A stretch of DNA of 64,000 nucleotides from Euborellia annulipes (taxonomy: Eukaryota; Arthropoda; Insecta; Dermaptera; Anisolabididae): contig JAKCPI010012693.1 of NCBI GenBank assembly GCA_023213315.1, positions 1-64,000 of the forward strand. The letters run 5' to 3'. Shown here one piece after another: positions 1 through 9,612 of this stretch. A program made the position numbers and the translations under genes. The notes beneath the pieces are model-generated. The model saw only the letters and a list, made by a program, of their open reading frames with translations, did no database searches and was not told where the DNA came from. How positions within the stretch are numbered: position 1 is the first letter of the stretch; each line of letters opens with the position of its first letter.

Positions 1-487
1 ATCTGGTGTGACTGGCGCACAGCACACAACTTTCTCTTACCTTCGGTAATCGAAAGTTGTGAACTGTGCTTGTCACACCAGATTTTTTGTGTCGACATGT
101 ATTTAGTTCCCGGCAGTAGGGAATATTTGAATTCAGATGTAAAATTTATAAGTATGGAAAAATATTTATATTTTGTAACCATGACAACCATTTTTCCTAT
201 CTTTCCTATGAAGCACAAGAGTAAAGTGTGCTTCAAACAATTTTGAGGGCAAAACGAGAATATACATTTGAAAGTGCATCAAAAAAATAATTGATTTTTG
301 AATTTTAATCAAAATCGTTAGAGCGAATTTTGAGAAAATCGAAAAAAACTGAAAAAGTACATCAGTAAAGTACTAGTACTCTTTGGCCGATTTTGATTAA
401 AAGCTTATTTTTTCCGGTCCCGGGGAGTGTTTAACTTAAATATAAAATTTCAGCCTCATAGCTCAATTCCTCAGCTTAAAAGTGAAC

Positions 488-528
<41 letters not shown>

Positions 529-690
529 ACAGACAGACCATGTCGCGAAACCACTTTTTTGGATTCAGGGGACCTCAAAACGTGAAGATCCATCAAAATC
601 TCGACATCGAATTTTTTGACATGAATCCAATACTTTCTCTCTTATATATTACATATATACATAGGTAAGAGAAAGTAAAAATAAATAATA
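1..690 (-). repeat. TH-A repeat, almost complete copy
   Basis: Copy of the commonest family in the window. Its distal end is a hairpin at 1-83 with outer arms ATCTGGTGTGAC and GTCACACCAGAT; the loop region carries CTTTCTCTTACC and a pyrimidine/purine mirror. Its other end (about 628-680) is an AT-rich hairpin ending GGTAAGAGAAAGT. A CA run (488-526) lies at the family's fixed microsatellite position. No coding frame is recognisable; it looks non-autonomous. The element may extend left of the window. Confidence 0.8.
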
Positions 691-745
691 CATTGTTATA
701 GTTTTAAATTAAAAAAGATCTGTAAAGATGCGGTTCGAAAGTAAT

Positions 746-983
746 GTCTTCTTCTTTCTTTCTCGTTATTATTCCCGCGGTGCAGGGTCGGCGGTAAAGG
801 GGTCGGTGGAATGGGTTTTTTTGTGCCCGGAAGAAATAGAACAGGCCGGCCCGTCGCACGGTCTGACGCCTGTTGAAAATATAGATGGAAGGGACTGACA
901 TGTAAAGAATAGGACTGTCAGTCCCAGCTCGGGTAGCTCGTGGTCGCCATCCACGTACCCACAAGATGTGGGCCCCTGAGCAA
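746..983 (-). repeat. S4 SINE (5S-related) with target-site duplication
   Basis: One of four good copies of S4. Read on the minus strand it begins GGGCCCACATCTTGTGGG (a short hairpin), followed by GTACGTGGATGGCGACC, which resembles the box C region of 5S rRNA. It ends in a GAAGAAGA-type tail at the left edge instead of plain poly(A). It is flanked by TTCGAAAGTAAT (734-745) and TTCGAGAGTAAT (984-995), a 12-bp TSD with one mismatch, which supports reverse-transcription-primed insertion. The 86-residue open frame across it is a by-product of its GC-rich sequence. Confidence 0.75.
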
Positions 984-995
984 TTCGAGAGTAAT

Positions 996-1836
996 AGGTA
1001 TGAGGTTAAAATAAAAATTGTAATTATTATGATTCGATTTTGAAATCCTCTTCAAAAGGTAAAAAATTTCTAAACTTAATTACAAAAAATAATTAAATTT
1101 ATATAACAACTTATTTCCTTATAATTTATGCAAATTTTAATAAAAAAAAAAAATATTTGAATTTTGAATAGTACAGTATTATAATTATATTTTATTGATT
1201 GAAAAATATGAAAAAATTCGACCTAAATTTGACTTTATCAAATGGCCTAATAATATTTAAAGAAACCAAGGGAGCTGGGACGATTAAATTAAGAAGAGAC
1301 AGAAAACAACCAACGGCTGCTTTCCACGATAAAATAATTTATTAGCAAATATTTCGGCATGCCCAACCCAAACCATCTTCAGTGCATCAAATTATACGAT
1401 TGTGGAACGTTTTACAAAATTATTAAACCACATGAGAAGCCATTCTATAGCTGTAAATTTATTTGAGAAATCACTTCTGAAGTTGACACACCTCTGTCCA
1501 AATATGTAACAAGTGTTTATAATCAATAAATAATTTAAAACAAATAACCGAGTGTTTTTATTTTAATTTTCAATTATCCTAATTAATATAAAAATATCGA
1601 AAACGTGTGTTTTTAGATAACTATTTTTTCTTTTTAATAATTGTTTTGTATTTTTGATAAAGTGCATTGGACTGGGAATGGTTAAAGTCGTAATAAAAAC
1701 AAATATTTTTACTTTCTCTTACCATTTTAAAATTCTAAATTTTTTGTGACTAACAACAAAAAGAATTTGATATAATAATTCGGCGTTTCTAATTTAAATA
1801 AAATAACTAAGATAAGCCTAAATTTTTAGAAAGGTT
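996..1836. other. AT-rich stretch without recognised gene
   Basis: Apart from the degenerate hammerhead-like site at 1351-1382, this holds only AT-rich sequence with short homopolymers. I see no conserved frame, RNA gene or repeat shared with the rest of the window. Confidence 0.5.
1351..1382 (-). ncRNA. degenerate hammerhead-like motif
   Basis: On the minus strand CTGAAGA is followed by a GC-rich segment that can close as GG/CC, and then GAAA. The usual CGTC after GAAA is replaced by TATT, so the cleavage triplet is lost. Only one side of the usual inverted pair is visible. It is probably a fossil of the HHR element family described elsewhere in the window. Confidence 0.4.
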
Positions 1837-2140
1837 AGGGGGGGCACCCGGGGGGGGCCCCGGGGGGGGGGGGGGGGGGGGGGGGTTTTAATTTTTTTTT
1901 TTTTATAAATTTTTTTTTTTCTGAAATTTTTTTTTTTTTTGCGGGGGAATTTTTTTTTTTTAAGTAAAAAAATTTTTTTTTTTTTTAGAAAATTTTAATT
2001 TTTCCCCCCCTGGGAAACAAATTTTTTTTTTTTCCGCCCCCCGCGGGTTTTTTTTTTTTTTGAAAGGAAATGATATTGTTTTTTTTTTTTTTTTTATATA
2101 ATATTTTTATTTTTTTTTTTTTGGGGGGGGGGGGGGTAGA
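1837..2140. other. homopolymer smear, probable low-quality consensus
   Basis: Long alternating runs of G, T and A with almost no other sequence, unlike the flanks. Similar smears occur at 35845-36145, 42820-43110 and 58905-59185. I read this as an assembly or base-calling artefact, or unresolved low-complexity DNA, not as a functional element. Confidence 0.6.
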
Positions 2141-3170
2141 ATGATTAAATTGATTTAAATTAAAAGTAAACTCGTTATAATAAAATGAATTTTACCTAAA
2201 ATCAATAATCCCCTTCCCTAATTAAATTTAACGATTAAGAAATTTTCATTCGAATAAGAACCTATAATAAGGCATTCTTAAATCGATCGAACAGTTAAAA
2301 TGTCAGAATGTCAAAACCAACGAATGGAATACTTGAATATGAATTTCTATAAAACTCAATATTTCACTGTCTAAAAATTTTAATAATAATAATAATAATA
2401 ATTATTATTATTATTATTATGAAATAGCCTTTAATGGGTAAAATTATATAAAAGATATTTCTACAATAGCCAAGATAATATAAAATTTTGATTATGCTTT
2501 TTTTTTTTTTTTTTTTAAAAAATTTTAATTTGAAATTTTATTAAAAAAAATTTTTTCAACCTTTGGGGAAATTTTTTCTCTCTAACAGTATATATTTTTT
2601 AAATAATTTGGTGGAAAAAAAAAAAATTTTTTTGGTATACAATAATAGATTAAGTCCTCTACCTCTTTTTTAAGGAACATAAGTAAGCAAAGGTTAAAGT
2701 AATAATTGGTTTTTGGTTTACTTTTTAATTTGCTTCATTCATCAAATTGATGGATTAAAAGTCTTTTATTACATTAATAAAAATACATTTGAGTCTCTAT
2801 TTCATTAATAATAAAAAAAGAAGGCTCATTACAAATTCATATTTGTTTCTGAATTCAATAATTCTCTCTCTGATATTCAACTTGAATGTTTCTTTCATAA
2901 ACAAATTACGAAACATTTGTTTTTAATTTAAAAAAAAAATTTATCTCTTTTATGAATAGAAATAGTGGGAAAAAAAAATTGAGATGAAAATTGATTAATT
3001 AAATAAAAAAAAATTCTTTCCGGCGATGAAAAAAATATGTCAAATATAAATACTATTCAAATTCTCAATTCCATCGAGTAAAAATTTTATTGTTATTTAA
3101 AGTCTCTTCTATTTGATTTCATAATCCAAAACCTTTGCTCGAGCCCTTAAGGCATTGTAGAAGAAAGATA
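2141..3170. other. AT-rich stretch with trinucleotide palindrome
   Basis: No gene is seen. An (AAT)n run meets an (ATT)n run at 2381-2420, giving a 40-bp perfect palindrome that can form a cruciform. A second low-complexity A/T patch lies at 2490-2640. The remainder is AT-rich sequence with no recognisable family. Confidence 0.5.
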
Positions 3171-3540
3171 TAAATAAATAGGAGATGAGGAAGAGTTGGC
3201 AAATGAGGCATGTATGGCAGGTAAGATGGAGTGGGAGCAGTTCCGGCTCCGGCTGTCTTCTATCAGCTGACGGTCGACAGCAATGTTGTTTTAAACGTCC
3301 GTCCGGTGGGAATTGAACCCCCCCCCCTCAAGATGATCTCCCTCGGCTGTCGAAACGTCTTCCAATGATATGATCTATGTTTATATCATCATCTTCTTGG
3401 GTGGTCAATCACTTGAGAGGATCTGCATCTGTCTGTCTGCCTTGGTCCAGTTATAATTAGTATGTAATTAGATATCACTAATATTTTACGATAAATAAAA
3501 TTTGTTTTTAAATAAAAAAAAAAAAAAAAAAAAAAAAAAT
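3171..3540. other. GC-richer non-repetitive block
   Basis: Balanced base composition and no match to other parts of the window, with a short C run near 3320 and a poly(A) tract near 3510-3540. No long frame or splice structure is convincing. It could be older host sequence, including non-coding conserved DNA, but this cannot be tested from one sequence. Confidence 0.35.
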
Positions 3541-3635
3541 GGAACACTTTTGACTTCCAACACTTGAGTAACAGAAAATTATTCTATGAACCCAGGGGCG
3601 TCATTTGAGTGAGGGCAGAGGTGGCATTTGCCCCT

Positions 3636-3764
3636 GCACACACTGCTGCCGAAACAGAGTTGTCGGCAGCAGTGTGTGCGGACCCAACCTATGTATTCCT
3701 ATGGAGGTGCACACACTGCTGCCGACAACTCTGTGTATTCCATAGGAATACATAGGTTGGGTCC
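3636..3764. repeat. nested perfect inverted repeats
   Basis: Arms of 17 bp (3636-3652 and 3663-3679, GCACACACTGCTGCCGA) form one hairpin. It abuts a second with 26-bp arms (3680-3705 and 3739-3764). The loop of the second contains a further copy of the first arm, so one ~20-bp word occurs three times in two orientations. The block lies just left of a hAT-type MITE but outside its TSD. Confidence 0.8.
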
Positions 3765-3800
3765 GCCACCGGACTCAACTCAAGTCAAGTCAGCTCCCGG

Positions 3801-4070
3801 CAAGGGCGGATCCAGAGGTGTTTCTCGGAGGGGGGTAATCTGGTGTGACTCGTCGCACAGCACACTATTTTTTTTTAATTTCGGTAATTTAAAAGCGCAT
3901 TCTGTACTTGTTTGCCAGAATATAAATACACATCAAATTTTTAAGAATTAATTTTTAAAATTTTACATTAAAATTAAATTTTTTTGCGAAAAAAACGTAT
4001 TTTTTTCGAATCTCGGGGGGGGGGGGTAATTACCTCCTTTACCCCCCCCCCCCCCTTGTATCCGCCCTTG
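3801..4070 (+). mobile_element. hAT-type MITE with perfect 8-bp TSD
   Basis: Starts CAAGGGCGGATCCAG and ends TGTATCCGCCCTTG, and is flanked on both sides by GCTCCCGG (3793-3800, 4071-4078). Short TIRs of this form with an 8-bp duplication are the hallmark of hAT transposons. There is no transposase frame. The interior carries CTGGTGTGACTCGTCGCAC, close to one arm of the TH-A end hairpin, so the two families share a segment. Confidence 0.85.
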
Positions 4071-4272
4071 GCTCCCGGTGTGAAGCCATCTTTATCTCGA
4101 ATATTCTGGCTTCGGTTAGTTTGGTTTTCACTCAAAAAAGTTTTATAAAGTTAAAATCTAGTAGTTTCACTATAGTGTAAGAAAGGATGTTATTTGCTCA
4201 TTGCCAAGAAACTAGCCTACACCAATCCTTCACTATTGTGTGTCTACGAGAGGAAAAAAAAATTGTTTGGGA

Positions 4273-4502
4273 CAAGGGCGGATACAAGGGGGGAGGGTAA
4301 AGGGGGTAATAACCTCTCCCCCCCCCCCCGAGATTATAAAATTTTAAAAACTATTACTTAAAAATTTGATTTGTATATAATATGGTAAACAACTACAGAA
4401 TGCACCTTTAAACGGATAATAAGAAAAAATTGTGTGCAGTGCGACCAGTCACACCAGAATACCCTCCCCCTCCCCCGAGAAACTCCTCTGGATCCGCCAC
4501 TG
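4273..4502 (-). mobile_element. hAT-type MITE with perfect 8-bp TSD
   Basis: Same family as the element at 3801 but inverted: it starts CAAGGGCGGATACAAG and ends CTGGATCCGCCACTG. It is flanked by GTTTGGGA at 4265-4272 and 4503-4510. It is non-autonomous and contains the TH-A-like CTGGTGTGACTGG segment on the minus strand. Confidence 0.87.
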
Positions 4503-4510
4503 GTTTGGGA

Positions 4511-5774
4511 CTAATTATCGTACCTTAGTTAATTCTTAATTTGTCCTTGACCACCCGTTCAAAGGTAAAGCATTAGGTTTTGCTTCTAGAGATCGAAGGT
4601 TCGCATCAAAAAAATATTATCTCCAGTAAATTGGCTAACAATTAATTGAAATAAGAGGGACGGGGACTGAATGGCCACAGAAGAGGAGAAAAGGAACATG
4701 CCAATCCGGTGATTGTTCTGAAGCTTGTTTTATAGGGGGAGGGTAACATAAATTAACTAAAAGAAAATTAATTTTAGCTCGGTAACTCGTGGTCGCTATC
4801 CACGTACTCATTTGTAAGAGTGAAAAAAGAATATATGGGCATAGTAGTATATAAATGCATTGTTATTTTTGTTGAAAAAAGTAACACTTTAAATAAGAAA
4901 AATAAATATTATTTTAATATCTTAAGATATATTTTATAAATAAATAAGATTTTTTTGTTAAATATTTAGAAAGAAAATATGGCAAACACATCGATAGACA
5001 CAAGTGTTTTTCATCTATCTCTTGCCAAGAAAGGAATTATATATGAAAATGGGTTTGAAAATTCGAATACAAGAAATAGACCTAATTGTTTTACCAAACG
5101 TTTTTAAAAGATTATTTATTTTTTGTCATAATAAACCCTAACATTATGGGACAACCTTAACAAAATAAAAACATGTTTTGAGTCAACAAACATTTTAGGG
5201 TTTTTTTTTTTTTTTTTTTTTGTAACAAAGTGAGATGTAGAGAAAAGAGAATTACCCCTTCCCCTTTCTCGTTCATTCGTACGCTTAATTTGCAAGTGGA
5301 AAGAGATGTTGGCTGTAAATCTGTAAATTTACTCATCTCTCTTTACGAGGCTTGTGAGTGTGATGTGACCCCCTCGATCCTGTCCTCCTCTCACCCTTAC
5401 GTCATAAACATGAACCGTTTTTAACGTAAACTGTCGACGCTGATGTCGTTGAGGCACTTCCTGGCCACATGCTGGACCCTCATCTTCTTTTCTTTTTATT
5501 GTTATGGGAAAAACAAAAAAATATTTTACAGCTTTTGAACGTTTGTTCGAAAAATCCTGATAAAATCAGCGGTTTATTTACAATTCACAGAATCTAATGT
5601 GGATGGTCGCACAGCAAACAACTTTCTCTTGCAATTGCATATATTAATAATAATATATAATTGAAAATATTCATAAGTAGGTGTGTATTAATGGACAAAA
5701 TAGTTCGGGTATGAGAAATAAATAAAAATATTTAAACTATATCTATAACTATTGTACATCTTCAGGTGTACGTT
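4511..5774. other. AT-rich stretch, small repeat fragments
   Basis: Contains a short S4-like fragment on the minus strand near 4772-4803 (GTCGCTATCCACGTAC) and a poly(T) tract near 5199-5221. The 64-residue frame at 5230-5424 has no recognisable domain and no supporting context. Nothing else can be supported. Confidence 0.45.
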
Positions 5775-6000
5775 ACACAATCTTATTCTTTAGGAATGAG
5801 GTTCAGATCTGCTTGGGCTAACAATTGAAGGGATGGGACGCAGACCCACAAATATATAGTTCTGAGACATTTCAATTTTAAACTTTGAAAACAAACAAAA
5901 CTCCAATAGGAAGTTTGTTTGCTACTGTCAGAGCACTCTAATGGCAATATCATGCTGAGAAACAAATTGCACAACTAGCACAGACCTTTGCTCAATTGAT
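5775..6000 (-). repeat. family D repeat, copy 1
   Basis: Closely matches 56060-56290 over roughly 200 bp, including AAATATATAGTTCTGAGA and AGGAAGTTTGTTTGCT-like words. Both copies give similar minus-strand peptides beginning NLFLS-ILPLE-SDSSKQT, but this follows from the DNA similarity and is not evidence of a gene. The element type is unknown. Confidence 0.6.
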
Positions 6001-6009
6001 GGCTGCAGC

Positions 6010-6300
6010 CGACGCCTTCAATTAATGAAGAAGGAAAAATAAAGCAGCCAGAAGGAAATTAAAGATAAATTGCTGTTGACCTCGACTTTTCAGACTATTC
6101 TTCCGAACTTCCTCAGGACAGGTATTATGTTCGCCGCGTGTTTAGACAGAACTGTTGGCGTATACTGTGGTGATGGACAATCGCCAAAAGATGGATGCAA
6201 GCTCTCTTGTGAAATAATGTTCATTGAAGATTGTTCTATCTAAACTTGCGGCGAACACAATCCACTGCTGAAGAAGGTATAGAAGAACGTATTTTATAAT
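6010..6300. mobile_element. decayed hammerhead-like inverted pair
   Basis: Inverted segments around GTTCGCCGCG (about 6130) and GCGGCGAAC (about 6249) flank a unique centre. The left minus-strand copy (6084-6116) has CTGAGGA and GAAA-AGTC. The right plus-strand mate near 6272 keeps CTGAAGA but has lost GAAAC. Orientation (minus left, plus right) is the same as in the better-preserved pairs. Confidence 0.5.
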
Positions 6301-6329
6301 ATCTTATATATATATATATATTTCGTATC

Positions 6330-6430
6330 CAAATGGCTTAAATAAAATCATAGGACTGTCTGGGATCCGAACCCTCGACCCTTGGTACACAAGGCCATCA
6401 CGCTAACCTCTACACCAAGCCAGCGGGCAA
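6330..6430 (-). repeat. S1 SINE head fragment
   Basis: Contains the tRNA-like part of S1 on the minus strand: box-A-like TTGGTGTAGAGG, then box-B-like GGTTCGGATCC and the following S1 body as far as CATTTGGATACG. The 3' module and A-rich tail are absent, so this is a truncated or eroded copy next to an (AT)n run. Confidence 0.6.
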
Positions 6431-6839
6431 AGCGATGATTATAAAGTAACAAACTTTTTAAAATTGAATTAAGTAAAAAAGCAATAGGTGACTAATTTCT
6501 AATTATAAAATTTTATCAAATTTCTTATTTAATCAGATAAAAATTAATTATTAAAGAAAAAATATATATTTTAATTGTATAAATTATTCTAATTACAGAA
6601 CCATTTCGAATGTTGTTTTGATTTTACAATAACTGTTAAAATAGAAATATGAACATTAACGGCGCCATCAAATTTATTTCAATCATGATATTTAATTTAT
6701 TCATTTATTGACAAAATTATTATGAATAGAAGAACTAGCTAAAAACTCGATATTTTAAATTTCGTTAAAATCCATAATATGAATATTGATTAGATAAAAT
6801 GCCAACGTAGTGAATTATATATCTACTCAATATAGAACG
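6431..6839. other. AT-rich stretch, nothing recognised
   Basis: AT-rich sequence without a conserved frame, RNA gene or any repeat family seen elsewhere in the window. Confidence 0.4.
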
Positions 6840-7130
6840 TTCACATTTAAAGAGAGATGTTAGTTGCCTTGCAGGCACATCGGACGCCGGTCGGCCGGAT
6901 GGTGTTTGTTTTCGCTTTAACGCCTACCAAATTTGCAAGATATTTTACGGCGCGGGAATTTGCCATATGGCGAAATTCTTCTCCCGGCAAAAGAATTTTT
7001 GAAATGGCCGTTCACGTTCATGTTTTTTAAAACGTTCTCTCTCTCTCTCTCTCTTGCATTCCCCACGAGTCAAGCATTTCTAACAAATAGGCTAATGGCC
7101 TAAAAAAATATTTGTTTTGGAATCATCCGC
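6840..7130. other. GC-richer non-repetitive block
   Basis: A balanced-composition island, including ACGGCGCGGGAATTTGCC near 6948 and a (CT)n run at 7037-7054. No frame longer than chance and no relation to the repeat families. It is a candidate for conserved non-coding host DNA on composition alone. Confidence 0.3.
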
Positions 7131-7375
7131 CTCCGAGGATTGCTCATTCATTATTTATCAGAGATAATATTAAATTAAAAAATAATTTATATACGGACAC
7201 GTTTTTGAATCATTCATAAATATTATCTAAGACCTTGATAATAATTATGATACTATCTATCATTCACTCATTTATAAATTTCCTATTGTATAATAATAAT
7301 ATTACTTAAATAACCAGCATATAGAATTGTTAGGCAAGGTGTCAGTTTTATTATTAGAGATTCAAAGACAGCGAA

Positions 7376-7526
7376 TTTTTTTTAAAATTTCATTTAAGGT
7401 CTTTTTCGGCAAAAAAGGTCATTTAGACTATTGGTAGCCAATCCAATTGAAACAAATTGTCGCAGGAGACGGAATGCGAACCTGAGACCTTTGGTATAAA
7501 AAGCCACTACACCAAGGCCCGAGGGC
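7376..7526 (-). repeat. S2 SINE with target-site duplication
   Basis: Minus strand reads a tRNA-like head (CCTTGGTGTAGTGG, then box-B-like GGTTCGCATTCC), an S2 body and the shared 3' module ending TGCCGAAAAAGACC, then an A-rich tail at the left edge. ACAGCGAA flanks it at 7368-7375 and 7527-7534. It is a pol-III-type retroposon with no coding capacity. Confidence 0.75.
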
Positions 7527-7740
7527 ACAGCGAAATTTAAAAAGAAAGCAAAAAATTGTATTTTATTAATTATAATAAATAAATCTCTTCATTTATTTTT
7601 GAAGAATTATCTAAGATTGGCTTCGATTATTTTTTATTCAACACCTAGTTAAACCATAAAGGAAAGAAAAAATCAAACAAAAAATAAATTAAGTATATCG
7701 TTAATTACAATCTTTAAAAATAACATCAATGGGCAACTGA

Positions 7741-7935
7741 TAAGAGAAGCAATCACCGAAATCATTACAGTTAAACAATTCCAAGAGTGGTGAAAGCTCG
7801 AGTGGGAGACCCCGAGGAATCAGCGCGTTGAACGTCCCCTGGTAGCCATCGGTATATATCAAATATTTGAAAACATAATATAATAATCCTAAAACCCCAG
7901 AGAGCGCAAATAAAAACAAAAAAACAATGAAAAGA
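7741..7935 (+). repeat. S3 SINE (5S-rRNA-derived), decayed
   Basis: Head contains AGTTAAACAATTCC and GGGAGACCCCGAGG, corresponding to the box A and box C parts of 5S rRNA in the better S3 copy at 47516, followed by GTAGCCATCGGTAT. The tail keeps AGAGAGCGCAAAT but the shared 3' module is eroded. It sits tail-to-tail with the next S3 copy. Confidence 0.6.
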
Positions 7936-7940
7936 TGTTT

Positions 7941-8098
7941 TTTTTTTTTTTTTAATTTGCACTCTCGGCTGCTGAGGCCATTTAGGGGTATATATTGAAT
8001 ATTTATTTTAAATTATGTTATACCGATTGCTACAGGGGACGTTCAACATGATTATCCCTCGAGGTTACCAACCCGAGGTTTTGCCTCGCTTGCCACAA
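7941..8098 (-). repeat. S3 SINE, inverted neighbour copy
   Basis: On the minus strand the 5S-like head (GGTTGGTAACCTCGAGG, then TTGAACGTCCCC) is followed by a body ending CCCCTAAATGGCCTCAG and GCCGAGAGTGC, then an A-rich tail at 7941-7957. The two S3 copies may be independent insertions joined at their A-rich tails or one rearranged pair. Confidence 0.6.
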
Positions 8099-8570
8099 TA
8101 CATAGATATGAGAGGAAAGAAAAAGTAAACACTAGAACAATAAAGAAAGAACATACTTTAGAACAATAAAATTTTCTTGATGAAGGCTGGATGCAGTTTA
8201 AATTTTTAGTTAAATTTTCACAAATAAATAAATAGGAACCAAGTGATAGAGTCTAAACGCCATCACATGCCGAAAAATACATTAAATAAATACTCGTAGT
8301 AGATAAAAAAAAAAAAGTGTAATGTTTTTTTTTTTTTTTTTTGAGGAAATTCATTAGGGCTTACATACTGAAAGAAAAACTAGAAAATTAAGAATGATTT
8401 TTGTACTTAATTATTTTAATACAGTAGTGGTTGAAATTCATAAAAGCATATTTTGATTTTCGTAGAGCCTAGGCATTTATGATCACGATTGTTATGAATA
8501 CCTTTTCCAAAAGAGTTTAATTCTAGGAGGCTTTTTTTTTTTAAATTCAATAATGAATTAATTCTCTTGA
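8099..8570. other. AT-rich stretch, nothing recognised
   Basis: Contains A and T homopolymers near 8305-8342 and no recognisable frame, RNA gene or repeat family. Confidence 0.4.
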
Positions 8571-9060
8571 GGTTTATTTGTATTTGTTACCAGCAGCCCG
8601 CTCGTTTATTTCCTCGCCTCGGGATTTTATGACGGCTTCGAATAATTCGAACAAACCAAACCAAGTCAAACCAGGCAGACAGACAATGGCGAGAGCGTAA
8701 AGCCGTAGCTCATTTCCGGATGCATCATATAAACGACACGTGTCCTACGTGCCGTATTATTAGCAGGCAAATAAAAGCGTGCCGTGCAAACAAACATGGC
8801 CGCCGCCGCCGCAGCCGCGGGGTCCGCGTTCCTATGTTTACACAAAGCCTGGCAAGCAGGCCAATCGCATTGCTCTCTCTCTCTCTCCCTTGCTACTAAC
8901 CCCCTCTCTCTCGATTTTCTCTCTCACTCGCACAAATTGGATCAACTCGCCATTTCCGCCTCTCTCTTTTTTACAAAGGGAAGGGAGGTTTATTTCTTGG
9001 TAGTTATTTAGTTCGTTAGTTTGACTTGATAAAAGGTGTTTCCCGTGAAAACTTTCTTTT
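8571..9060. other. GC-richer block with alanine-codon run
   Basis: Non-repetitive, balanced composition. An ATG at 8796 in a good animal start context (CAAACATGG) begins seven alanine codons, but the frame runs into a (CT)n tract and ends at 9011 with no domain. Sequence features such as ATTTTATGACGGC near 8623 are reminiscent of regulatory DNA, but this is only a resemblance. It could be a first exon, a promoter region or conserved non-coding DNA. Confidence 0.3.
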
Positions 9061-9217
9061 TTATTTGACTGTCTGGTTTGTAGAGAAACTAAATTTGAAT
9101 AATGGTAAGGTAAGTAATATAGGAAACAACAAAGAATAGGTGTTCCGAACTATTTTATCGGTTTCTATATTTTTTTTATTGTAGTAATTGAATATTTGAT
9201 TAAAACTGTAGTAATGT

Positions 9218-9326
9218 ATTCAGGATAATAAGGAATAATTTCCCAAGAAGAATGCAGCCAAATCTAATCTAATGAAATCAATTTGGCTGCATTCTTCTTG
9301 GGAAATTATTCCTTATTATCCTGAAT
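9218..9326. repeat. perfect 46-bp inverted repeat
   Basis: Arms at 9218-9263 and 9281-9326 are exact reverse complements over all 46 positions, separated by a 17-nt loop. Such perfection implies recent origin or gene conversion. It does not match other repeats here. A transcript would form long double-stranded RNA; the stem is longer and more perfect than is usual for a microRNA precursor. Confidence 0.95.
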
Positions 9327-9377
9327 TTTTTTTTATTCTGAAATTTTCAGATTAAAAACAATGAATGTCTGACTTAT

Positions 9378-9612
9378 TTGTACTTTCTCTTAACGATATT
9401 TAAAGAGAAAGTATTGTATTCAAGATTTCGAGATTTTGATGAAAATACACATTTTGAGACTCTCGGCGAGTAATTGTAAAATTTTAAACTTTTAAAAAAA
9501 ATTTTCCTCACTGGGTCCACTTTCTCCCACTCTGACTATTCAGCGAGAGAACAGGCACATACACACAGGGACAGAAAGTCAGTGGCTTGCGCTTTATATA
9601 TAATGATTTTCA
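9378..9612 (+). repeat. TH-C repeat copy
   Basis: Opens with a head hairpin related to that of TH-A (TACTTTCTCTTAACG to AAAGAGAAAGTATTG), then shares TTCGAGATTTTGATG with TH-A. It diverges into the TH-C body (ACAGGCACATACACACAGGG, GTCAGTGGCTTGCGC, TTTATATATA). The body recurs at 24110 and 42440, indicating modular relatives of TH-A. Confidence 0.65.

Noticed and set aside
1..690. TH-A as a canonical Helitron
   Set aside because: The end hairpin is suggestive, but the TC start, CTRR end and A/T insertion site are not seen.
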